A program made the position numbers and the translations under genes. Shown one piece after another: positions 51,311-61,575 of a stretch of DNA of 64,000 nt (positions are counted from its first letter, which is position 1; the number at the start of each line of letters is the position of its first letter). The notes beneath the pieces were generated by a model. It was not told where the DNA came from. It made no database searches and saw nothing but the letters and a program-made list of their open reading frames with translations. The DNA comes from Porodaedalea pini (taxonomy: Eukaryota; Basidiomycota; Agaricomycetes; Hymenochaetales; Hymenochaetaceae). The stretch is taken from NCBI GenBank assembly GCA_002794775.1, contig NBAY01000076.1:124001-188000 (forward strand). The letters run 5' to 3'.

Positions 51311-52035
51311 GCGTTGGTCTTGTTTGAACGTCGTCAAGCGTAGTGAAGGCTCAGGATGACTCATCTCCGACTTTTAATATTTTCTATTCCTGGATGAAAC
51401 GGTTATAAAAGCAGATGATGAGGCGTAATTCAGGACAATTGAAAGTACGATTTGAGACCTCAAGACGAGTCACCCATATAGCTTTCGGAAGCAAATAAGC
51501 AGATTTCTGATAGGAGGTGCGGCGTCGTTCACAACTTCGTTCTTGCTCGAGCTTATGAGCATGAGTTTTGAAGTCTCTCTGCTGTAACAACGCTGTGTTG
51601 CTCAAGATCCATCGGTATCGATGTAGTGATACAGGCCTGCTCACCAGAAAGCGACGAAACGAGTGTCGCCTGTGAGGCACAGGACGGTAACAAGCGCACT
51701 TTTCACAATGACCCTTGGTGATACGCCTCAAGTAGCTATAGTCCAAGACCAACGTAAGAAATGAATTACTTGATAACAATGACGACGGTTAGGCCCAAGG
51801 CTGATGGAAAACGGGCGTCCGATCTACGCGACAGGAGTACTAAGCGCTTTATTATCTGCTTACGCGCGCGTGGCTGCCGCGCCCGGTTTCGTGGCCCCGC
51901 GCCACGACTGAAGAGGCTTATAAAGGGGCCATTGAGAACAAAGAATGACCTTTCTGAATCAAAGCCCGTTTTTCATCACTCTGTTGTACACTTCCATCGC
52001 GTCGTCGAACGAAACGCAAATACAGAGCAACGGCT

Positions 52036-54387
52036 ATGCTGCTGAATCGCGCTTTCCAGCGCGACGTCGCGTCAAGCAGCTCACCAAGCCCAAACTCGAG
52101 CCCAACGACCTACGCGAGCGCGTCTAAATTGAAAACATCGCCATCCTGCTCTAACTTGAGACCACCCTCGCCCCGCCCTACTAGCGCTAAACAAAACAGC
52201 AAGATCCCAATACTAAGACCATCTTCTCCCCATCCCTCTGCCTCAGACGCGTTTGCAAAGAACGAAGAAGATAGAAGTCCGGGTTCGCCATCCCCCCGTA
52301 CTCCTCCACCGCGTCTGCCTTCGACGCGTCCGTGCGTCCCGTCGCGCACGCAGCTCCGACACGCGTCGGCAGCGCGCCGGCTCTCCCTCGATGGATTGAG
52401 CAAGGACATCCTGCCGGACGAGTACAGCCTGAGCGCGTCTCCAGGCCCGGCGGCAAAAGAAGATATATTCTGGTCTGGGATTCGGTCGACGATGAGTATG
52501 CCTGAGCGGATAGATGACCATAGACCCAAAGGCAAGCAAGTAAAACGCAAGGAAGCCGAACCAGCGTCTTTGCCTTATGTGAAGCCCCCACCGTACTTAC
52601 GGAAGACGATGGAGGCAGCAGGAGTCGGACTGATGGCTGATAGTGCAAGCATGGAAAGTGAGTATGCTTTGGTTAAAATGAAGCTGGAGTGAAGGCTCAC
52701 CAAGGCAACAAATAGCTCTCATGGGCAACAAAGAATTCCTCAAGGCCTCCTTCGTAACACCGCAACCTGTGCTCGATGAAATCGAACACAAAGACAACTA
52801 TTATCATGTGTGGGTCGCGGCCAAGTTGGCGATGGAGGAAATGTCCATCAAGAAACAGTACGTCTGGCCCCTTCATAAGATGTTCGCGACCCTCAGTGCC
52901 GATTCAACAACAGTGGGTTCGATGAGGTCCTAAAACTCGCCTTCACTAAGTATGTGCGTGAGCAATTTTATTTCCAGCTGGAAAATGAAAAGTTGACTAA
53001 CATGCTTTGGTTAGTTGATCGAGCTCGGCTCAGCCCTGGTGGATTGCCTGCAGCCCGATCTCCCACATTATACCTTTGTAGATCCACGTAGAATCATGCA
53101 TTCAGAGGGGATGAAGTCAATCGCTGAACAGGCGGTCGCCATCGTCGAGGGCCTAGAGAAGAAGGGAATCAAGAGGGACCGGATATATGTTTCTGTAAGT
53201 CATCACAATGCCTTAGCATCCCCAAGTCACTATTGGCACTAATTCGTCCATCTGCTCATCGTGACAGATACCCGCGACGGAGACCGGGCTTGCGATCGCA
53301 AAAGACTTGAAACAGCGGCACGAGATAAAGACGAACATGGTCTTCGTTTCGGGCCTCACGCAAGCAGCTGCATGCACCGCTGCTGGGGCAGCAACAATAA
53401 CGATGCCTGTCGACAGTGTGCGTTGAGATCAGAGATATTGCTTCATCTCCTTTAGAAGAGGCCCGAAAATAGGTTGAACGCTCACGATTTCTAATACCTT
53501 TTGCGCATTATTTAGATATTCGCATATCATGAGCTGAGGAGGGGCTATGACTATGCTGAACTGAATCCCCACCCTGGACGGCAGAACATCAAGGCGACGG
53601 CATGCTATATGAAGCACCATAAGCTCGACACCCAGGTCATCGCGAGTGGGCTGCGTTCGGTACGTTCTTCGCACCCATCAAGTAATGTCCACGTTTCGTT
53701 GACAGATATTCGCGATTTGCATTTTAGCTCAATGAAATCGAACACTGTTCTGCACTGAGTAACGTCTGCCTCTCAGATAGCCAAGTGGAGTACGCAAAAT
53801 GGCACCGCATGCGTGTAAATCGTCCGCCAGGACCCACCTCTTCCGCCATGATGCGTGCAACACAAGCCCCCTTTCCTCCCAAATTCACCGAGGACGAGCG
53901 CGGATTCCGATACTTCTCAGGCATGTCGCCGGAGACGCGCAAAGAAACCGCAGGAATCCTGCATGCAGGATTGAAGAGCTGGCAAGAAGGCACGGCGCGC
54001 ATCGCAGAGGTGCTCCAGCGCGAGATGCAAGAACAAGTGGACGCGTACCTCCCGGCCCCCTTGCCGCCACAGCCGCTGACACCAAAATCATATTTGTTGG
54101 CGCAATTAGAGTATTGGGACCAGATGCGTAGATTGCGAGACCGGAGCCTGCTGAGCTGGGGCGAGCCGAGTAAAAGCACACTGAGCGTTGTGTTTCCCCG
54201 CACTGAGGGCGGGGATGAGAACGAAGTCGAGGTTGAGGTTCAACAGGTACAACAGTGCGAGAGAGAAGCGAGTTTGGAACCTCCAAGTGTTCCGCAGTCG
54301 CCGTATTGGCAGGATTTGGAGACGTTTGAGGATGAGCCCGGGAGCAGCAGCGATGAAAGTTCGACAAATGACATGCTATGTTTTTGA
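52036..54387 (+). CDS. transaldolase-fold protein lacking the Schiff-base lysine
   Basis: Seven exons (52036-52657, 52716-52857, 52914-52953, 53015-53194, 53268-53417, 53516-53659, 53728-54387) give 645 residues. The first 200 are Ser/Pro-rich and probably disordered. A class I aldolase/transaldolase barrel follows: YTFVDPRRIMHSEGMKSIAE, then RIYVSIPATETGLAIAKDL, then KTNMVFVSGLTQAAACTAAG. In transaldolase the strand equivalent to RIYVS reads RILIK, where Lys forms the Schiff base; here it is Ser. After HHKLDTQVIASGLRS comes a ~220-residue C-terminal extension with charged and Gln-rich stretches. It may be a non-catalytic relative. The start is the first ATG; an internal start could shorten the disordered part. 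Confidence 0.85.
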
Positions 54388-54638
54388 GTCCTCGGCTTTC
54401 AGGAGACGGAAAGGAAATTATTATGAAGCATATATCCATTATACTTGTTCATTATCGGCGTATGGGATAAATAATTTTTGAGGAAATTTCCTGACAGATT
54501 GCAGCCAGTGAATGAAGCAGGAGGCAGCTTAGCCTGTCGTGGTTGCAGGAAGAGAAATGCATGACGCGCCGCCACAGACACTCGGCTAGGCTTGCTCTCA
54601 ACCTTCACCATTCATCATTCTCTCATAATTTCTGCAAC

Positions 54639-56158
54639 ATGACATTCGAGGCTCCCCGAAAATACATCCTAACTAAGGAGCAATTGGACGCGTTCCAGAA
54701 TTCCCAAACATATAAAGACGTCATCTCATACATTGAGACACTCAACGATGCGGTAGTCGGCGTGAAGCTCTCCGACGAGTGCAGCGAGTCTAAGGTGCGT
54801 GAGCGCACAAATCTGGTCATTTCTGAGAATTAGAAGTCTGACGAGACGAAGGGTATCAGAGCGGTCCTTGCTGTGCTTGACGATGTCGAGGAGCTGGCGC
54901 GCAATACGCCGCCGGTCGACAATAGTGGCTCGCGCTTCGGGAACCCTGCCTTCCGCACGTTCTATGACAAACTAACTGAGGTAGGACATCCACACCTAGA
55001 CATTCTATCCGCTATGAATATGCTCACATCCGCCAAGAATTCGCCAGCTTTGCATGCGAAGCTTCCAGGACTACCTCCCGACGCGTTACCGGAGGTGTCC
55101 GTGTACTTCAACGAGGCATGGGGAAACCGGACGCGTATTGACTATGGAAGCGGGATGGAGCTGAACTTCCTGTGTTGGTTGTACGTCTGTATGTTATCTT
55201 ACGCTGATCCTTCCAAGCTGATGACTCTTTTGCAGAATTTGCTTGGAAAGATTGAAGGTCTTCGAAGAGGCGGATCACAAGGCTCTCGTTATACGGGTGT
55301 TCTGGAGGTGCGACACACAAATCCCATCACTATGTTCATTTTCCCTCTTCTTTTCATTTGCGCTTAAAATCCGCGCAGGTATATAGGTGTCATGCGTGTG
55401 CTTCAAAGCTCATACTGGTTAGAGCCGGCCGGGTCGCACGGAGTCTGGGGGCTGGATGACTACCACTTTCTTCCCTTTCTCTTCGGGTCGGCACAGCTTA
55501 AAGGTGAGCAGCACTGTCGAGGTGTGTCTTTAGGCGGACACTAACAATGCTTCCCGCAGGACACAAATATATCAAGCCGAAGTCAATACACGATAACGAT
55601 GTTGTGGACGAGTACTCGAAAGATTACATGTACCTTGCTTGTATCATGTTTATAAACTCCGTGAGTTGTCTTGTCCGGATGCTCTACTGTCGCCTGATCT
55701 ATTCTCGCAGATCAAAACTGCTTCTCTACGATGGCACTCTCCGATGCTTGACGATATATCAGGGGTACGATTTCGTCCGTGTGTACCCTTCCGTTAAGAC
55801 TTACACGTTCGACTTGGCTTAGGTGAAGACATGGGACAAAGTGAACTCCGGGATGCTCAAGATGTACCGCGCGGAGGTACTCGGAAAGCTGCCCGTTGTG
55901 CAGCACTTCCTTTTCGGATCAATTCTCCCATACGACGGGCCTTCTCTGCCCGATGACCAGGAAGACGTGGACGATGCGCACAGGGGGCATGCGCACGCTC
56001 ATTCGGACACGGGGACAGGGGCAGCAGGCCAGCGCGAAGTTCGGTGGGGTGACTGTTGCGGGATCCCGGTGCCTTCTGCGTTCGCGGCTGCTGCGGCCGA
56101 GAAGCGAGAGGGCCCTCGGCTGCAAGGCCCTTCAGTGCGGCCTGTGCCGTTCGACTGA
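54639..56158 (+). CDS. PTPA: PP2A phosphatase activator PTPA (peptidyl-prolyl isomerase)
   Basis: PTPA reactivates PP2A catalytic subunits and is the Rrd/Ypa type in yeasts. The first exon (54639-54794) starts [19 protein letters not shown]. Family blocks in order are [117 protein letters not shown] and [14 protein letters not shown] fungal tail ends [14 protein letters not shown]. Six or more short introns are needed. The first (54795-54833 or -54836) is only 39-42 nt and ends in a TAGAAG tandem acceptor. The usual GTGHE/GSGHE loop reads GSGME. Confidence 0.95.
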
Positions 56159-56483
56159 GCATTGTCTGTTTGTTGCGGACGATCCCTGTCAGAAAGTTTA
56201 TATTCTAACTCAATCATTCTATACTCTTATACAGCAAAATTCACTGTACTCCTTGTTTACCCTTTTCTGTATTTTATGAACAAAATGAAGTTGTATTTCT
56301 GGCGAGAAGAGAACGACACGGCACGGGACCAAATTGAAGTACAGCTACGCGTTCTCGGATGTGCCACACGTCGACCATCGCCACACGTCATTCTCCGATG
56401 GACGCCCTTCAAAACTGCCGCTCTTCCTCCCAGTCTCCTTTATATTCGTTGCCATATGAATAGCCCTGCCAGCCCCATCAACC

Positions 56484-58439
56484 ATGGCGCTGCACATGAG
56501 TACATTCGAGCCCGCGAGCGTGGCGAGTCTGCCGACAGAACTCCTCGTCAAAATCATACTAGAGCTGGACTGGTGCTCCATTCTGCGCCTGCAGCTCGTC
56601 AGTGCCTGTCTAATTCACGACAACCTGTACTGATCTTATTGCAGGTCAACACTGAGCTGAACGATATCATAAAGACCCATACGGCCGTGCAGTACCATGT
56701 CGAGCTCGGCATTGCAGGCATGGTCGATGGTCCACCCTTCCCTCGTGCGCCATTCAGCACCGACGAGCGTTTAGCACGTCTTCGTTTGTACCAGTCCCGC
56801 TGGAAGCACTTCAATCACACGCGCGTACAGACTGTGCGCCACGCAAGGGGCGGCGTATGGGAGCTGGCGTCAGGCGTGCTCGCGCAGGGCATCTCCTCCG
56901 CTGCCAGCGAGCGCGCTGCGACGGGCCTGAACGAAGTGCGCAAGCTTTTCTTCACGAAGCTCCCGTCGAGCGCGAGGGTGGACTCCAAGGCGCGCGAGTG
57001 GGATCATGACGGATACGAGTTTGCGATCCGTGATTTCACGCTGGATCCTACTCAGGATCTGCTGGTGCTGCTGCGGGCGAGCAGCGAAGAGATGGATCCG
57101 GCGGAAGTGCATCTTCGGAGTCTGCGTACGAATGAGAAACACCCTGCGGCAAAGCTTGGTGTATTAAAGCATGAGCTGTATGGAGGCAGCCGTGCGTACT
57201 CCCATAGTATGCAGGTATGCCAAGATCGCTTCGCAGTGCTGCATATTTCACTAGCGGGACAATGGCCCGAGAAGCTCGTCGTGTATAATTGGAAGAAAGG
57301 AGAGCTTGTATTCGTACGGACATATTCTCTTTTTTTCATCCCCGATACTTATTTTTATGTAGGAAATCTCGTTCTGCGGTATAATGTCGTACGCCTTCCT
57401 GAGCTCCAAGCATCTTCTCTTCGCTGTGCAGCCCTTCAACGTCATGCCCGCATGCCAAGGCGACCACCAGCCGCGCCTGCTTATCTGCGACATCGACCGG
57501 ACCGCCGCTCTCAGCCCGACGCGCCGTCCTGAGTCGTATGCGGCGGTCTGCGAGCTCCACCTGCCCGAGCTGAAGCAGTATGTCGACGTCGTGGATATCC
57601 TCATCCGCGCCGACCCTGCCCCAAACCCCTTCTCTTCCGGTTCTCCATATGACTCTGCCGATGTGCTCCCCCCACCAGTATTCTCAACCGCGCCGCACAA
57701 TCGCCTTTTCGTCATCAACTTCCACGTTGCGACCGTGCCGGATGACACAGGCGACCACCGCGCCTCCGAGAACCTCACGCTTGGGCTGTTCGTCCCCCTC
57801 TCGACTTTCCTCCCGTTCATGTGCTCCGTAGACACGGAACCGGAGATCATCCCCGCGAACTCCCTCGATGAGGATCTGTACTTCGGCGACTTCCAGGCGA
57901 CGCCGTCGCGGCGCATCGCCGTGGGTTGGGAAGACTGGATGCAGCACGGCGCACGCGCGCTGCTCGTCCCAGGCGCAGAGCGCGTGTGGGTGTGCAACGT
58001 CTTCGGCTCGCGCTGCGTGCACGCGCTCGAGCCGCGCGATGCCGTCGCACCGCTGGCGCCGCGCCACGTCGCGGTACTCGACTTCAATGCGAACGCATTG
58101 CAACGTGATCGCGTGGCGCGTGGCTTCGCAGAAAGCGAAGACGAGGACGGCGGGAGAGAGACGCTAGAGAATGAGCCTAAGGCTCTTGTGGAGGAGCATA
58201 CGGAGCCGAGCACGCTTGAAGCAGCGCGCTGTGGGATATTTGAGGGCGATGTGACGACGAGCTTGCCGTACCGCCGCACGGTGCTTCGCGAGAAAGTCCG
58301 CTTCGACGGAGTCATGCTCACGGAGGACAACATTATTTTTGTAAATGTGAGCAAGCACTTCGTGTGCACTTCAATCTAATGCTGATTTTTTCTTCTGCAG
58401 AGGAGGGCGCCGAAGGAGTATGAAGTTCTGACCTTCTAA
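56484..58439 (+). CDS. F-box protein
   Basis: Four exons (56484-56597, 56645-57313, 57363-58346, 58401-58439) join at codon boundaries to 601 residues. The N-terminus VASLPTELLVKIILELDWCS is an F-box that should bind Skp1 of an SCF ubiquitin ligase. The following ~550 residues form strand-like repeats of the kind found in Agaricomycete F-box proteins (DLLVLLRASSEEMDPAEVHL; RRIAVGWEDWMQHGARALLV). No defined substrate-binding domain is recognised. The tail RRAPKEYEVLTF comes from a 39-nt last exon. A 372-codon antisense frame across exon 3 is a composition artefact. It lies 326 bp downstream of the PTPA gene on the same strand. Confidence 0.88.
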
Positions 58440-58979
58440 CTGGCGGATTTCTCGGAAGCCACGAATTCTAGCTCTCGCTTTTATTGAACCTCTCTCCTCT
58501 CAGCACTTCCTTCCTGTTTATTTATCTGCTTGCTGTGTTGTATAGATACATGTAAAATATGAAAGCCCATTCTCGCTTGCAATGAATCTCCCCTCTGTTG
58601 TACAAATACAATGTAAATACACGTCTTCTGCACTGCCCTTATGAATGCAATCATGAAGGACTGGCGCTGTGAAGCAGGGGAACTGAAAATATTACGGAGC
58701 GAATATCACGTTTTACACACTGAGATGCTCTGAATGCATGCAGGTCGAATGCTTTTTCTTTTGAATAAAATACTAGTGACAAAGCTTGATAATTCAGAGG
58801 GCATGGATTGGTCCGCAGTCTGCGAGGGTCTCCTCACACATTAATATATAAATAGACAGTCGAGCATGGACTGGAGATCGAGGCGCATGAATCAGGAGGA
58901 GTTGCTAAATTTTAAGGCCGACGTCACACCGCCTATAGAATATCAAGGGAATCAGCATAGCCAGTCTGTACCTTCAACT
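58440..58979. other. intergenic stretch between convergent genes
   Basis: Shared 3' flanks include two TGTATAGATACATGTAAA/TACAAATACAATGTAAA-like blocks (about 58539-58557 and 58600-58617) that may be 3'-end signals, and AATACTAGTGAC at about 58769. No gene is seen. Confidence 0.45.
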
Positions 58980-60419
58980 TCACGGTATACATACCCTATC
59001 CGATTGAATGCAGTTGAGGGAACACTCGTAATAAAACCGAACGAACCATTCCGGAAGCTCAGTATCACTCGTCAATATCTTCCTTGGTCCGCCTTCATCG
59101 GGGAGAAGTAAATCCGACGTATCTGCGAGGCGTGAGCTCAGGTGCTGAAATAGAAGATGTTTGCTCTCCGTAGAGAGAAAGGACAAGGATCGGTGCCGCT
59201 TGTAGATGACATTCGAGATAGTCTTCCAGAACACAAGCACGGGGTGATCCCAGTCAAGTCGTAGATCGTGGGGTTGAAATATGTCTGGAAGACTGAGGAG
59301 CTGAAGGATTAGATTCCACGGCCCACGGTCAAGGCCACTAAAGAAGAAAGGACTTAGAGATCGAGTGACTTGAAGCAATTGCAATGCAAAAGAATACGTA
59401 CATGTCGGAGAGATGAGAATCCAGAAGCTTCGCGACGAAGGACAAGAGCGGTGGTCGACAAAGGACAATATTTGCATCTGTAATTCCTGTCATGGGTAGA
59501 GCCGTTGCGAGTTCTTCGAGCAAGTTATCAATGTCATCGCGATCCTCAAATGTTGAATGCATGACGTAGAGATTCGCTGGATAAACAGCGTCGGCGATCC
59601 CATCACGATGCAATTCTTGGCGTAATGCGGGCAGATCGAACAAACGACGAAGGCGAGGAAGCTTGCTAAGCAGGAAAAACGCCCTTTCGACAGCACTCGC
59701 TCTAACATTAAAATACGACGAGCTGATAAGACTTGTCAGCAATGAGCTCCTGGACAAGAGAAAAGAGGAACTGACGTGACGAAAGAGGCGATCTGGGTAC
59801 AGAGTCCCAAGATCGCACTATCAGCCCGGCTCTCGATATTCTGGCCCCCCCAGAAGTACAGTAGCTCCGTCAATCCACAGTCGAGTTTCATGAGCCCGGT
59901 CCATGTCCAATAGCTATGAGAAACAAGGCCGTATCCAACTGTCTGCGAGAGCACAGAATTGAAGAATGCGTTAATGGCATCTGACGCCTTGGCGATCTCA
60001 CTGAGAGCCTCCCGGGTCTCTCTCTCAGCATTGAGACGCTTCATCTCTTGTTCTCTCCGGATGGTGTCGGTAACAATGCGATTCATCTTTCGCTCCTTCC
60101 GCATATTCTTCTCGGCGAGGAAGCGATTAATCTGTCGCTCGAGCAGCCGCCCTCCGGGCTGATAGAAATACGTGTCGATTATCCGGCCAAGTCCAGGAAG
60201 GTCGTCACAAGTCTGATTTGGTGACATCCTCGTGGAGGCCAACGAGCATGTAATGTTTGAGCTCTCGGTAAGCATGGATCTGCCATCAGAATCCCTCAGA
60301 GCACTGTCCGCGGGCACACTGTGGTCGTGCGAGTGGTCCGCTTCAGACCGAGAAGGTGGGTAATGGGCCATTGGCCTGCAGCGACTCCGTGCTGGCGAGA
60401 GTATGTTCTGATGATGCAT
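58980..60419 (-). CDS. unknown protein of a local paralogous family
   Basis: Three exons (60419-59776, 59722-59402, 59337-58980) give 440 residues in phase. The N-terminal part is polar. A charged coiled-coil-like helix follows (INRFLAEKNMRKERKMNRIV; RREQEMKRLNAERETREALS), then a mostly helical C-terminal half (AFFLLSKLPRLRRLFDLPAL; PLLSFVAKLLDSHLSD; HDLRLDWDHPVLVFWKTI). No known domain is recognised. The last exon may continue past a GTATGT donor just before the stop. A damaged copy lies at 46.86-48.21 kb in opposite orientation, showing that the family has spread or duplicated locally. Confidence 0.78.
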
Positions 60420-60859
60420 AGTGCATGGCTGGAGGACAGGAGCTAGAAGACTCAGAGGAGAAGTCTAGAGACAGCAGAAAGAGAGAGAGCAAAGGCGTCC
60501 GCGGAAGAGAGCTGAGACCCCGAGCTTTGGAAGGCAATATCAATGATGCTGATTGTGTGCCTATAGCTGTACAGGGCTATGCAGCCGTGGTTCTCGTCCT
60601 GTAGTTCTCAGCGATATACATCTGTGGAGCCTGATGGTCGTTACATATGCAAGATTGATTATCATCTGTGTTAGAAGCTTCCGTCAACAGCTTATGAAGG
60701 TTGAGAGATGAGTACACTGCACGACCATTTTATAAGGTGGACGAGTCAGTCAAGAAAAATAAGGAATAATAGACCACGACGGGGCTACGTCCAGATCACG
60801 ATGCAAAATGTCTAACGGAATTCGTGCAGCCCGCTCTCAGCACTGCATTAATATCCTGA

Positions 60860-61090
60860 GCGAAAATATGTACATGTCGCAGAAAGTCAGGACTCATAAA
60901 GAGTCTGAGCGCAGAAAAATTAGAACCACGACAGACCCAGAGTAGTCTGAATCGAGTTTCACGAACACGAAGTCGTGAGCTGCGAAGTACACGTCTCGAC
61001 TAGCCAGACATACGACGAACTCTTCACCAAACCATCTGAGGTATGCACCACACAAATAACACCCATCTCGCAAGGACTATATATCTGCAC
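60860..61090 (-). repeat. relic family R, copy 3
   Basis: The minus strand reads YFAAHDFVFVKLDSDYSGSV followed by VVLIFL, the most open of the three copies. Flanking DNA (ACTCATAAAGAGT, GTATGCACCACACAAAT) matches 51060-51310 in inverted orientation. Confidence 0.65.
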
Positions 61091-61303
61091 TCGTCCAGTC
61101 ATGGCTTCAAAGTTTCACATTACGCATGTCATGCACTGAGCCGCAGGTGCATTTTGCGACTCGACCCGGACATAGCTCGGGTCCGTCTGTACACCGGATA
61201 GTTGTATTTTTACCAACATAACTGGGCGAACCTCAGCAACGGCGACTTCAAAAACCGTAAATTCACAGGAGCTTCGTTCAGTTAATCAATTGGTTTTCGG
61301 TTA

Positions 61304-61329
61304 GAACGGATCAGCCACCTGATCCGTTC
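61304..61329. repeat. perfect hairpin
   Basis: GAACGGATCAG, a CCAC loop and CTGATCCGTTC form 11-bp perfect arms. It sits 250 bp beyond the stop codon of the KDZ transposase gene. Confidence 0.8.
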
Positions 61330-61575
61330 GGTATATGTACATATTAAGTAGTTTGTTGCCATTTAAAGAATATATTTGTAAGCTAAGAACAGTTCGAACC
61401 AGAGCCTGCTTAGACTTGCTACAAATGGCAAAACACATATAGATCCGTTCACAAAGAACGGTTCACAGACCAGAAAACAAAATGATTGTCTAAGTTATTG
61501 AATAATGAGATCGATTCATTGAACATGCGTGTTACTTGCATCCTGCGAAAGAATAATCAATTAGGTATATGTTAA

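Larger units (their letters stand above)
48208..52035. other. accessory stretch with relics, no intact gene
   Basis: Minus-strand fragments between about 48600 and 49800 have hydrophobic runs (GGCTMFLVGFPSWIPFVFLI; SAIVSLLLASVLSPSVLC) that hint at a broken multi-spanning membrane protein, but frames and splice sites do not fit together. Family S (50360-50530) and family R (51130-51310) copies follow. The minus-strand frame 51384-51779 is unrecognised. Confidence 0.4.
60420..61575. other. gene-free stretch with repeat relic and hairpin
   Basis: Upstream of the unknown gene lies relic family R copy 3 (60860-61090). An AT-rich tract with a perfect hairpin (61304-61329) and the 3' flank of the KDZ transposase gene follow. 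GATCCGTTC occurs again at about 61443. The terminal repeats of the KDZ element could lie here but were not identified. Confidence 0.45.

Noticed and set aside
57251..58369. 372-codon antisense frame across the F-box gene
   Set aside because: It is Ser/Arg-rich without any domain and lies exactly over a confirmed exon.
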